A stretch of 64,000 bases of DNA from Uloborus plumipes (lineage: Eukaryota > Arthropoda > Arachnida > Araneae > Uloboridae), in the NCBI GenBank assembly GCA_038373865.1, contig JAXGGA010001686.1, positions 62,001 to 126,000 of the forward strand, given 5' to 3'. Below, piece by piece: positions 13,106 through 24,511 of this stretch. Under the pieces are notes generated by a model that was given only the letters and a program-made list of their open reading frames with translations, had not been told where the DNA came from and ran no database searches. Each line of letters begins with the position of its first letter. Within the stretch, counting starts at the first letter, position 1. The position numbers and the translations under genes are program-made.

Positions 13106-13927
13106 TAAAAACAAAAATATCGCCCCTGACAACAACGGAATCGAAATCTGAAAAGACGAAAATAAATTGAATTCCATAAACTCCCTCAAAGAAAGGAAGG
13201 GGATGACACCCAAGCTGCGTGGAGAATTCGCTAAACTTCTTATACCTTCAGATGTTGATACTGCTTCTTCGCCATCAGCTTTGGCGCTGAGGCTCAAATC
13301 TTTTTATGCTTCGCTTGAATCTGATAACGAAGTGACTCGCTAAAGATTTTCGGGTCCCGAATCGATTGAATTCTCCTTTCGGGAAAGTGAAAGGAAGGTA
13401 GAATTCTCGTGGAACACTTTTATCCATGAATAATTCATTCTGGAAGTGATTTTATGGAAGTGTCTAATAGTGAGATGGGCGAGGTGGGCTATTATACAGC
13501 GTGTTGAAGTTGGAGGGGGAAAAACTCTGTCCGGTTGATTTATTTCGAGATTTTTGCCGGGTTTATTCCCGGTCTTCTCATTATTTTTTTTCTTGCTATC
13601 GTGGGGTTAAAATACTAAGCGATAATTCAAGCACTCTAACTAGCACTTAGTACTTTGAGATCGTCCATTGAATTTGGTGAGAAAGAGATAACTACTCCAC
13701 ATTAAAGAAAATGTTTAGGTGCTGAGAGTCCTTACGATGTCTTATCATCTAATCTCAGTCATATATAACAAAAAAAAAAATTTTTTTTCGAAATGCCAGT
13801 TGGATGTGATGTGAAAAATCAAATCTAGCAATCGACATAATTTGTTTTTTATTTGTTGCTGCTTTGCATTTGAAATGACTTTTTCTATTAGAAACGTGTC
13901 GTTTACAACTTATTGTTTTCAAATATA
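13106..13927. other. Unassigned stretch with balanced island 13130-13420
   Basis: 13130-13420 is less AT-rich and carries the word shared with 9656-9674. A minus-strand frame at 13040-13297 is open, but it overlaps the tandem duplication and matches nothing recognised. 13421-13927 shows only short poly-A/T runs and a word (aacgtgtcgttnacaacttattgttt) that recurs at about 14080-14105. Confidence 0.3.
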
Positions 13928-14068
13928 ACTGTCATTTGAATTCAATGTGCAGTGCACTATGCTATTTTCCTTAAGTCATGGTGGTACAGTGGGTGAGGAG
14001 TTAGGGCCAAGCTCCACATTGACGTAAAGCAGAAACGTAAAATGGATTAAATAGTTTTTCTATGGATA
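13928..14068 (+). repeat. Dispersed direct repeat, copy 1 (about 140 bp)
   Basis: This segment matches 18475-18617 in direct orientation, with shared blocks such as tgtcatttgaattcaatgtg and gaggagttagggccaagctc. It differs mainly by point changes and a small indel (gtgcagtgca). No tRNA-like promoter or inverted ends are evident. It is either a repeat-family fragment or an old segmental duplication. Confidence 0.75.
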
Positions 14069-16406
14069 GTTCTATCTATTAAAAACGTGTCGTTCACAAC
14101 TTATTGTTTTAATTTTATGACGTGTTTTTTTCTTCTCAATTAGTTTTACTGTGCAGAAATCTGTAAGTCTGAGACATCATGCATAGGCATGAAAACCAAA
14201 ATTTCTGCTTATTAGAAACAGAGAGCTCTACCTCCAGTTCAATAATGACTGTTCCAAGCTGACGATAGCTAGTAATTCTGAAACTGCAGTATCCAGCTGC
14301 CGTAGATAATCTGAGTGGGATTTTTCTTGTAGGTCTGCCTTAGACCAAGCTTAAGATGATAACTAACATATTACAGTGATATATATACTCGAATAAAATA
14401 TTTTAAAAGGCTGTCCGGGAGAAAATCAAGCTGTCAAATGTAATTTAAGCAAGAAGGAATTACATATTGAAGTTTGAATGAATAAGTAGTAGTTTGAATG
14501 AATAAGATGTGAACGGTGATCGGTGAAAATTTAATTAGTTAGCCAAATTTTTAACTTTTAGAAAGTTTCTCACACACCAGCTTTTTTACAGGTCGGCGAA
14601 AAGCACGGATGTAAAAATATCCAGATTAATTTAAAATTGCTTTATGAGTCACGCTTCTTACGACATTTCAGGCTGTATACAGTGCAATATAAAGCCAGAG
14701 CATATGCCTTTTGCCGAAGTTAATTAATAGGGTATCGTTAAGTAGCCCAACTAAAGTTACCTAGGGTATCATTTATTAGCCGTGGGATAATTCATAATTA
14801 ATTCGATAAACGTATCAAATGAACGTCTCACAGGGGCTTCATTGCGACACATTTGTAACATGCTTCATGTGACTTCACTGTGAGGTCTCTGCAATAATTA
14901 ATCCGTGTCTGGTCATTTTGTGACTCTGTGAAGACGTCACTATACTCACTCTCAGTGACATGACATTCACATTACTCTATGATGTCAACACGGACTACCA
15001 GTTGAACGTTACTGCAACCTGTTGGTAATTTTACATTGACGTTTCGTTAACGTCATGTGACCTGAACATTATGTGACAGTCAGAGGATTTTCGCATAAGG
15101 TCCCATTTTAGACTTTGTGATCTGTAATAACATCGAGCTGAATGAAAAAAGAGAGAGCATTACGATGTATTGAGGTATCTCATCAAGGGCAGATTTTTCA
15201 AAAAAAATCGCAAATGTGGAACCTCTTTGCGTATTTTTTTTTTGTTTAGATTACGGTTACAATATCCGACTCTGTGTGTATGTGTGTGTGCTAAGTAGCT
15301 ATGTATTTCAAGATATATTGAATCGTAATTTACATCAAAGAAAAAACAACAATGATATTCCTTTGTATTTGTAAATACGATCATAATAACGCAAAAATCC
15401 TTAATTTATGAAACATGTGCAGTTTGTTTTAAATTCAAGTTGCCATTGTTATTGGTTGTTTAATGAATGTCATTGTGCATAGAAAATGAAAATCAGACAC
15501 ATTTTAAACTCACATAATGTTTTTGTACATTACGTACTAAGTAAAGTAATGTTTTCAAAACTAATATTTCGTTTTCTAACAGATTTCACTTATTGGAAGG
15601 TTGCATAAATAGATAGTTGCATTTTCAAATATATGCATCTAAAAGAGTAAAAAACGGGAAGCTACAAGTTCTCCTTCACCCTTTACTGTATTTACTCTGC
15701 AAAACGAATTGCATACACTAGAGATGAATTTGATGTTTATCCAATATTTCTCTTTCACTTTTTCCAATACACGTCTGCCGATATGTTGTAAAGTAAAATA
15801 ATATTTTGTGTAGGCGGCGGCTTAGTTTAAAGTGAAATTTTGCATTACAGTAGGTATTTCTTCAAGTGAAAATATTTCGTCTTACTACCTTCATCCAGTA
15901 AAAAAATACGACTAGCATGTAGTGAATTTTATAGCTAAATTTTACGAATATCTTCTTGTTATAAATCTAAAATTTCAAATATCCTTAATCGCTATTCGTT
16001 AAGAAATATGTAGTTTCTAAAAAGGAAAAAAAAAAAAAAAACAAATACCTTTGTACTTAACAATAAAGGCAAATAATACTACTTTAGAAAAACACAAATG
16101 CACCGGAATACGCAGATACGTGTTTCGGCGTTACAAGGAACGTCTTTTTCAATGCACAAAATAACGAGCTAATGGTTCTTAAGAAATACGACAAAGACTA
16201 CTTTTTTCATAAAATGAAGCAGATAAAATGTGAAACATGGTAGTAATAAGAAAAGGAATCGAAAAAAAAACTGGAAAATTAAAAACTTTATCATTTGAAA
16301 ATAAAAAAACAGTTGTGGTTTCAAACTACTCGCCTAAAACTAGTTAACATTATCAATAAAAGCATAAAGGCACTAAAAGGAAATCTCCATACATTTCATA
16401 AAGGAA
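14069..16406. other. AT-rich stretch with a possible decayed GTGAC-type element at 14790-15110
   Basis: 14790-15110 contains many GTGAC/GTCAC words, resembling in style the large element at 16407-18350. Clean terminal repeats are not visible, so the relation is tentative. A short TG-rich microsatellite sits near 15272-15290 and poly-A runs near 16022-16040. No coding region is recognised. Confidence 0.3.
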
Positions 16407-18350
16407 TACCCTGATAGCACAGTAACCAAAATGTGACGCTTTTGTGACCCGTGACTCGCGTCACAAGCGCAGTCGCAACCACGTCACCGCGACTTACGAA
16501 TGTCCGACCGCGGTGACGTCACAATGCGACTTTACAGTGACGGCGCATGACGACCCAATTGCAACCGAGGTCACCTAGTGACGGTTTGGCGACCTCACAT
16601 CGCAGTCACAGCGACCGATGTGACCAGTCAGTGACCTGTGTGTGAAGTTGCGGCGGCGTCACAATGCGACTTCACAGTGACGGCGCCCGACGACCCGTCA
16701 TAAAATATTTTTTTTAATTTTGAAAAAATAAAAGAGTCTTTTACTGACATCAGAAATCACTGATATAAGAACCTGGATTGAATCAACATACTTTCCGCCA
16801 ACCGTTACGCTGCGAAACCCATTGTCCCACGCCTGGAATCGAACCCGGATCGTCTGGATGCAAGCCAAGAATTCTAACCACTATACTGGACGAGAGTTAC
16901 AAGAGGAAACTCAAAAAGTAAAGAGCTGCTGAAGGTCACATTGTGGTCACAAAGTGAGTCACATCCACGTCGATGTGACAGTTTTAAGTCACAATGCGAC
17001 TTTACCACGACGTCAGAGAAAAGTCCCACTTGCGTCTTCAGGGGTTGATACTGCAATGCTTTTGTGACCCTCGCATGCGTCACAAGTGAAGTCGCAACCA
17101 AGTTACTTACGAATGTCAGCAACGGCGACTTCACAATGCGACTTTACAGTGACAACGCCTGACGACCCAATTGCAACCTTGGTCTCCCAGTGACGGTTTA
17201 GCGACCTCACATCACAGTCACAGCGACCGATGCGACCAGTCAGTGACGTACGCGTGAAGTCGCAGCAGCGTCACAGTGCGACTTCACAGTGACGGCACCT
17301 GAGGACTTCTCCGCCTTGTGACTTCTCCGCGCGCTGACACTCGTAAGTTGCGGCCACATCTTTGCGACTTCGCTTGTGAGGTATCACAAAAGCGTCTTAT
17401 TTTGGTCACTGTGCAATTCGTAGTCACATCCCCTTTTGTTGCGACTTTTTTAAATCGCAATAATGCTTTGAAGAATTTCATTTAAAAGTCACAAATAAGG
17501 CGCAAAACCAGCACTATGTGACATCGACTGTCTTTGTGCTACCAGGCGTCGTCACTGCAACATCGCACTTGTGATGTCGCCGCGAATTTTTATTCGTAAG
17601 TTGCAGCCACCTCTTTGGGACTTTACTTGTGACGTACCCGAGTCACAAAAGCGTCTTATTTTTGTCACTGTGCTATTCATAATCATACCCCGTTTTCGCA
17701 TCTGCTGTAAATCACTACAGGGCTTTACAGTGACGTCATTTAAAGGTCATAAGTAAGTAAAGAAATTTGATAGTGACAATGATGAGAAGCCGCATAACCG
17801 ATACAAACTGATCGCATCACTATCAAAACGTCGCATCAAATACACAATTACACGACAACGGTTTCCGTGACTGTGTCATGTTGTCACGGAATGGTCACAA
17901 ATTGTCCAAAATTGCATTGACGTTGTAAGGGCCGTCACTGCAATTTTGACGTCATCACGGATTGACATTCGCAAGTGGTTGTCACTTGGTCGCTTTTGTT
18001 ACTGCTGTCTGTAGAAAGTGGTTGAGGCTCTTAAAAAAATTTTTTTGACTGATTTTTTAACGTAAAATTATTAATTCGGTATTATTAATTCGGTCTTCAA
18101 TCGGTAAAAAAATATTTTAATGAAAATTCACATTAAGGTCACAATGTGACGTCTCCACAACATTACATTTTGACCGGTCACTATTCAGCTGTCACAGCGA
18201 CGTTGTAGTGAAGTCACACGCAAATGTCGCAAACGAGTCACAATGTGACTTTTGTGCGTCGTCACAATTGAGTCACGGTGTGACTGTGACGCTTGTGACT
18301 CGCAGTGACGTCACTGTGACTTATCCGTGACACATTGTGCTATTAGGGTA
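16407..18350. mobile_element. GTGAC-motif-saturated non-autonomous DNA transposon (1.9 kb)
   Basis: The ends TACCCTGATAGCACAG and, in reverse complement, TACCCTAATAGCACA are inverted repeats. Between them the pentamer GTGAC, or its complement GTCAC, occurs dozens of times in both orientations, mostly within longer words such as cacaatgcgacttyacagtgacg. Two halves (about 16420-16690 and 17050-17310) are near-duplicates. Composition is markedly GC-richer and CpG-rich compared with the flanks. No transposase is seen. Target duplication is unclear at these edges. Iterated motifs in both orientations fit a non-autonomous element that multiplied transposase-binding sites. The superfamily is unassigned. 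Confidence 0.7.
16825..16895 (-). tRNA. tRNA-Gly-derived pseudo-tRNA inside the GTGAC element
   Basis: On the minus strand the sequence has a D-arm TATAGTGGTTAGAATTC, an anticodon arm, a T-arm with GGGTTCGATTCC and an acceptor that pairs only with several G-T wobbles and one mismatch. Body length (71) and D/T arms resemble eukaryotic tRNA-Gly. The loop would place TGC (Ala) in the anticodon position, and the T stem has one mismatch. With weak pairing and a position inside a mobile element, this is most likely a tRNA-derived pseudogene or SINE head and not a working tRNA. Confidence 0.5.
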
Positions 18351-18474
18351 TATACTAACTTTTGATCTTTTCCTTTATGATGTTACAGTTCTATTCGTTA
18401 GGCTTTGCTTATATCACCGTCCTTAATCTATGCAAATAAATCAGAAAATATGCTTGTCAACAATAATCAGCAAA

Positions 18475-18617
18475 TATTACTGTCATTTGAATTCAATGTG
18501 AACTATGCTATTTTCTTTGAGGCATGGTGGTACGGTAGGTGAGGAGTTAGGGCCAAGCTCCATATTGACGTAAAGCAGAAACGTAAAATGGATTAAATAG
18601 TTTTTCTGTGGAAAGTA
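18475..18617 (+). repeat. Dispersed direct repeat, copy 2 (about 140 bp)
   Basis: This is the partner of 13928-14068. It lies just right of the GTGAC element and left of a hAT MITE, in the same orientation as copy 1. Confidence 0.75.
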
Positions 18618-18698
18618 CTCGGATTTTCGATTTCTGACTTCGGTTTCGATCGGTTTTCTGTGATGTAGAGCCCGGCCCTTAGACTCGAAACTGAAAGG

Positions 18699-18872
18699 CA
18701 GTAGCGTACATAGACTTAGTTGCGCCGACCTTCAAGATTTATATGTGCGCCCCTACCCCTTTTTTAAACTGTTGAAAAAAAAAATCCCATGTAATTCATC
18801 TACTTTTCTAAATTATGCGCCCTCGAACCTCTTGCGTTCCCCTGCGTCGTGGGAGTGCTATGTACGCCACTG
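18699..18872. mobile_element. hAT MITE, copy 1 (174 bp)
   Basis: The terminal inverted repeats are CAGTAGCGTACATAG and, from the right end, CAGTGGCGTACATAG. A perfect 8-bp target duplication, ctgaaagg, lies at 18691-18698 and 18873-18880. The 8-bp duplication with a CAGTGGCG terminus is characteristic of hAT. The inner part carries two TGCGC-CCT blocks. No coding capacity. Same family as 25975-26162. Confidence 0.93.
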
Positions 18873-18880
18873 CTGAAAGG

Positions 18881-19838
18881 TTAAGAGGGTTCAGTTCAGC
18901 CTGTTCAAGATCCTTCGTATTCGCTAATGGTAACTGGTAAACATTAAATTGGTAGTAGTCACAAAGCCCCCTAAATCCCACACCAATTTAATACCTCGGG
19001 GGGGGGGGGTGATGTATCAAAGAATGCTTGTCTCCAGGTATCGACAAAAAAAAAGTGTTTTCTTTTTCAAGACTGTCATTTAACCGTTGTTAATATACTT
19101 GTAGTGATATATATATGATTATAGGTGAGACAAGTAGTAAGGTTTTGTATTTTTTTACTATTGATAAAATAAGAGTAGAGTTATATAGTTAACAATTTAT
19201 ATTCCTGCTGTATGTAATTATAGCGAACTAAATATTGAGCCAATAAGAAAAAAAACGCAAACATTAAACACAATATATATAGCAATTGCTCACTTTCTTG
19301 CCCAAGTTCAGCAACAACAATTTTATTAAACAGTTTGATTAATTTCATTCATTAAAAAATATATTGGACGCTTTTTTACAATTACCATGTGTTGCTCATG
19401 AAAATATTTTATGAAAAACAACAAATTTCGAAGAATTAATGGTGACATAGAAGATAGTGTACGTTTTAATAAATAATTAAGTAAATTTAATTACATGCCA
19501 CGTAAACAATTTCAGTTTTAATTAGCACAATTAATAAAAATAGCTATTAGCAAAAAATAATTTATTGGCAGAAAACGGGAGAGTTGTTTTAACACCTAAT
19601 GTCGCCATTAAAACATTTGTTGAGAATGTTCAATGTGCGTATATGATCCATCTGTTGAAGACGAATAAGTAAAAACGTTATTTAAACAATGTATGAGAAA
19701 CAATAAATTAATTAATAAAATAGTAATTAGATAAGAAAAAAAGTGAATGAACGAATGAATAAGTAGTCCATAATTAATTGATAGAATGCATATGAATGTA
19801 TACATAACTAAATGCGTAAAGTATTTAATGAATGAATG
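18881..19838. other. AT-rich stretch with no recognised gene
   Basis: A G-tract of ten lies near 19000-19010. Otherwise this is AT-rich DNA with short frames only. The minus frame at 19608-19928 runs into the next element and is not a gene. Confidence 0.5.
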
Positions 19839-21235
19839 CACTGTTAAAACTACTGGTTGCAATTGGCACCTTTCCGGGGTGAAACGCTTGTAACAGCAGC
19901 GGCACCCAGTAGGGAGCCGAGATTTCACACTTGGCTTGGGTAAAAAACTGGCACCCTCAATTCAACGAGCCGCGCGGGTGAAAGATGGAACCGTATAGGA
20001 GAACATAATGGCACCCTCACTGTTCACTATTGCAAATCCCCCCTGTGCTGTTTGCGGTTTTGTTTTTCAATTGTGTATACTTTTATTCATTGTTTTTATT
20101 CACGAAGTCTTGGCACAATTTCACCTTGAATTCAGATTTGAAAATGATCGAAACTTGTAATTTAAGGCATTTTCTCACATTTCAGACTTTCCAACATATT
20201 TTAAAAGAATTCATGACTTGGATTCAACTCAGTAGTTTTAAAATGCTATTGATATTTACTACTGCATTATCTGCACTGAAAATGAAGAGGGAGGGTATTT
20301 TATGGATCCCTTTCAAAAACAATAAAAAATATTCAGTTGTATTATTCTATGAATAAAAAAATTGAATCGTTTCATTAACTTCTAAAATGTTAATCAAGGG
20401 TAACATATTAAATACGTATGTATAGTTCGACATTTAAATATCTAAACTAAAGCACTAAAATATAGGTGTATTCGAAAAGCAGTTTTTGTTAAACATCCAG
20501 TTTCTCGACAGATTAAAAATCAAAATATATCTTAGGTATCTATTCATTTCAACTGGGGGAACAAAAAAAGGTAAGCTCTGGTAATAAAGAACTCAGCTTA
20601 TCAATAACGCCAACGAAAGATATTAGTGAAAGCACAAAATGCAAATTAATGGCATACATGATGAAAACAAATAAGAAAGAAAGAGTCAGGCAGAGTTTTT
20701 TTGTTCATTTCCTTCGCGTTCTGCAGCTTGTTGGCTGTGTCTACGCGGCAAAAAGAGAATCGTTACAAAGAGATAAATTTCTGTTGGAAAAATTTGAAAT
20801 GATTTTAATATGTTGGAAAACCTTAGAACTATGATTAAATGCATGTACTTATGTGAAAATTCGAAAATTAAAATGAAGAATTAATCCATTTTTGTAATAA
20901 ACTCAAGGTGAAATCCAAGACTGAAAACACTGCACCAAAAATTCTGTCGGGTCGACGTAAACAAGATGTCCGCCATTCAAATGGTTGATGATGATAATGA
21001 GACCTTGGAGTCGCAATGCGCATCCGCAGGCTTCAGGGGTGCCTTTCAGATGTCTCACTGAGCATGCGCTAGCCTAAAGGGTGCCAATGATGCTCTAGAA
21101 AAAGGATTAGGCACCTTCTGAGATGCCTTTTGGTACGAAAAGAGAATTTCGAATTCGTAATGGCACCCCATGGCACCTTGCTTCCACCCCAGCTTTCTTA
21201 TTGGCATCCCTGCGTCACCCTTAGTTTTAACAGTG
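19839..21235. mobile_element. Non-autonomous DNA transposon with iterated GGCACC subterminal motifs (1.4 kb)
   Basis: The ends CACTGTTAAAACTACTGG and, inverted, CACTGTTAAAACTAAGGG form terminal repeats. GGCACC or GGTGCC occurs about five times within 200 bp of the left end (19865-20020) and again repeatedly at the right (21035-21220), as expected of subterminal transposase-binding sites. The centre (20030-20900) is plain AT-rich filler, and its 108-codon frame is not a recognisable protein. No convincing target duplication could be read, so the superfamily remains open. Confidence 0.7.
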
Positions 21236-21483
21236 TGGATAAATTACTGGAATGTAACTTTACCTCATTCACTTTACCTCGAGCTCACTTGACGAATTCT
21301 ATTACAAACCCACAATCAAAACACATAATTAGATCTCAGTATTTGAAACACTATCATAAGAAAAACTTCATTATTTTATAATGAAACATTTTTGACAAAT
21401 CACAACATGTGTGAAGACTTCCGAAATTGACTCTTATTATTATATACCTTTATTTTAAGAGATATTTCTTGTGTAACTGGAAC
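21236..21483. other. AT-rich spacer, nothing recognised
   Basis: This short AT-rich stretch lies between the GGCACC element and the SINE. No feature is visible. Confidence 0.5.
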
Positions 21484-21496
21484 CAACAATATGGTT

Positions 21497-22386
21497 GCCG
21501 GCCACCTTGTTTATAGGGGTCAGAGAAGTCTGATCGGGATAGCGGGGTAACGGGTTCGAATCCCAGCTCAGGCATAGATGTACTTCCCCTAGCAGCATAA
21601 TCTCATTGGCCGATGATCGGCCATGCATTGAAACCCGATGAAATTTATTATCATCGGCCGATGATCGGATTCGATGAGTTCTCATCGGGAATTGCTCGAA
21701 TATGTCTCATCAACCAAACAGAATCCGAGCAGCAAAGTCCGATGAGTTTTTGCTCGAAATACGATGAGATTTGGAGCAATTTACGAGCAGTGCAGTCCCG
21801 TGCAGATAATTTTGGATCAATTTTCGGTGCTCGGCTTTTTTTCAACGAGAAAGTTGATCGGAAGGATATCGCTTTCCGATGAAAAGTAGCTCATCGAAAA
21901 CCGTGCTCGGATACTGATCGGAACGATGTCATCGTGCGTTAAGGCCCGGTTTCCTAGGAGTGAAATCGTCGATCTCTGGCGAGGCGAGGGACACCGCCGC
22001 CTTCTGCGCATGCTCCTGAGCCGCAGATTGACGTCGCTTCACGCCACGCTCCAATCAAACTGGTTCCGATTCCAGTGTGCTTCGCGCCTGGCGTCGGCGA
22101 CGATTCTAGGAAACCAGCCCTTTACAGGATCAGTTTATGAGGAGTTGGATGATCGGCCGAGCGAAATCCGATGAGTTGATGCTACTTGCGTTCTCTCTCC
22201 TGTCCTAGTCCTTCTTTGTGTGAATGTGCTGTTGCGCCGTAAATGATCGGCCTACTCGATAAACAGGTCCCTATGACATGTGTGTACTGTGAAAGGCGGA
22301 CTTCACACCATATTATGGTTCAGTTGAGAAAGTGAAGAAGCGCACACCAAATTTCCAGGGTTGCTGGCCCATGGCTATGGCTACAA
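21497..22386 (+). mobile_element. tRNA-derived SINE, copy 1, split by a nested insertion
   Basis: The head GCCGGCCACCTTGT and a B box (GGGTTCGAATCCC, about 21552-21564) match the SINE at 31770. The body resumes after 22183 with the same order of blocks as that copy (cctgtcctagtcc, tgtgtgaatg, then ttatgacntgtgtgt-like sequence) and ends in acaac repeats. A 13-bp target duplication, caacaatatggtt, is perfect at 21484-21496 and 22387-22399. Excluding the insertion, the SINE is about 300 bp. It was transcribed by polymerase III and mobilised by an unknown LINE. Confidence 0.9.
21591..22183. mobile_element. Mutator-like non-autonomous element nested in the SINE (593 bp)
   Basis: The insertion interrupts the SINE between acttcccct (21582-21590) and acttgcgtt (22184-22192), a possible 9-bp target duplication with 6 of 9 identities. 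Its ends AGCAGCATAATCTCATTGG and, inverted, AGCATCAACTCATCGG are similar. Inside, GATCGG and CCGATGAG words recur in both orientations, often forming small hairpins such as GGCCGATGATCGGCC. Sequence around 21960-22120 is GC-richer, possibly captured DNA. A 9-bp duplication suggests Mutator-like, but diverged duplications make this provisional. Short frames here are not genes. Confidence 0.7.
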
Positions 22387-22399
22387 CAACAATATGGTT

Positions 22400-24511
22400 A
22401 GAAGCATAATTAAAATATTGTTAGGCATACGCATCTGCGAACTGAAAATATTTTACCTTTTCACTTTCTACCGCACATTAGTTTCCTTGAACTTTCATAT
22501 TACGACCGATGTGCTGTACCTGTATTTGCCATGTGTATGTTGCCCTTGAGAGAAGAAATACACTACTTACATCGGATTCAGTTCATTTTCTTAACTGCTA
22601 TTGTCATTAGTTTCAAAATTTTCAGATTGAAATGCTGTATTTAAATTGTGCAGCAATTGAAAGATCTTCTAATTGCAAAAGGTTGTTCACAAGTGCGCGG
22701 ATAAAGTTTGTTTTTTCTCATTTATATTTTATATTGCATTTAACTTTAAAAATAGATGCTATAAATATATCCTTGTCTCAACAAAAAAACAAACTATCTC
22801 ACAATTTCATATTTTCTGAGCTTAAGACATAAAAGCAATATTTCTAACTAACAGAAAAAATGAAGTTCAGAAAAAACGGAAGTTGAGTTTTTCAAACTGT
22901 ATTCGAGAAATTAAAAAATAACAAGTCCACCCTTCCTATTTTTTTTTTCACTTTTCTATAAATAGAAATAATTAAAATATGAAAATTGCTTCTTAGAAAA
23001 CGAATGATAATTTTCTTTAAAAAATACATCACCCTATTATTAACATACCAGATACTTGCAGCCTTCCATGAATTCTCTGTTTCAATTATTTAAGGATTTG
23101 ATCGTCTAAAAATAGCACAGAGAATAAACTGCCTAGTTTGAATCCTTTCTGATCCTAGAGAAGATATTGTTTCTTCAAGTCTTATTATTTCAGCATGAGC
23201 GGGGAAAAACAGAAAACTATCTCATAGGCAATGCAGGTAGACTTGTCCAAAAAATTGTATGAAAAACAGGGGCCTCATAAGCTTTTACGTAGACTCGTTA
23301 TTTTTTCTTGCTAGCTGAATATCATGCTCCGTTGTAGACCTAAAAGCATTCATTCTTCTTTGTAAGATGGAAACTTTTTTTGTCGAAGTTGCTTTCAGAA
23401 AATAGAAGTTTTTCTTCGCTCCTATTTTTAAAAAAGAAAGTTTTGTGCTTCAGGGGAGAAAAAATGGGGATGAAAATTTTGGATGAAACCTACGAAATCT
23501 TTGGATTTGCATCGATAGAGGAAAAATTGGGTTTGCTGCTTATGATGTATAAAGTTTGTGCTTTGAAAAAAAAGCTTAGAATGAGTATTGCAATGGTGTT
23601 TTTTATTTATAAATAACAATAGATCTTTTTTTCTGTATTTGATGTATTTTGTATAAAGTTATTGGAATATATTTTGTTCATCTATCGGCATTCTTCACAA
23701 GATAATAGTGGCTTTTACTGATATTTTCTCACGTTCTCACACTTTCTCACAAATAGTTTACCTAATACTAGCTTATTGGATCAAAAATATTTCTAATGTT
23801 GTAAAATTCTTACTTAAAATGTGGAAAATCACTTAACCATAATTTTTAGATCTGTTGTAAATATGGTGCGTTTCTGCATAATGGCGCTAATAATGCATCT
23901 TTGCTGTTATTACTACGTATTCCACAAGGTATAGTCGATGACTAAATAAAGTTCAAGACTTTGTGAATCGTTTTAAAAATGCACACCAGTAGTGGAGTAA
24001 CAGTCTTAGTGGCTTCGTGATATTAGTCAATGTTTTTTTTTTTTTTAATCGAAGCCCAGTGAATCAGCGCCTTGCACTTTCACGGAAATAAAATTATCTA
24101 CATACATTTGCAAACTATCGTTTTCAAATATATTTGCTGAAAATTAAAGTATGGATCTTCTCTCTCCATTAAGCATCTTTACAATTAGCTGCTAATATGT
24201 ATATTTTAAAACTCTCACCAGCATTTACGTGTCAATGATATGCTATATTAAAATATTTATGAGTGTCCATTTTTTTGAAGAACGTATTCTTTACGTGCAT
24301 TAAACACATGTTTGGTGTATTTATTTTGTAGAGTGTAAGTAGTAGTATTTATGTTTCAAAATGTGTCTGTCTTTTTTATCGTTATAACGAGAGAGTTAAA
24401 ACAACACCTGTCGCCGTATAAAAATACGCAGATGAGTTTACCTCCAGTGGCAAAATTTACAACCTTTGGAGTCCATCGCTATGTTCTTCGAAGGGCTGTA
24501 TTGTACGCGTA
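22400..24511. other. AT-rich stretch with no recognised gene
   Basis: Only short frames are present (for example 22632-22832 and 23380-23616), with no family resemblance. Nothing else is recognised. Confidence 0.5.

Noticed and set aside
14790..15110. GTGAC-rich stretch as a second full element
   Set aside because: No convincing terminal repeats or target duplication. Kept only as a possible decayed fragment.
21551..21566. B box in the SINE taken as a tRNA gene
   Set aside because: No foldable acceptor or anticodon arm. The repeated body and target duplication identify a SINE.
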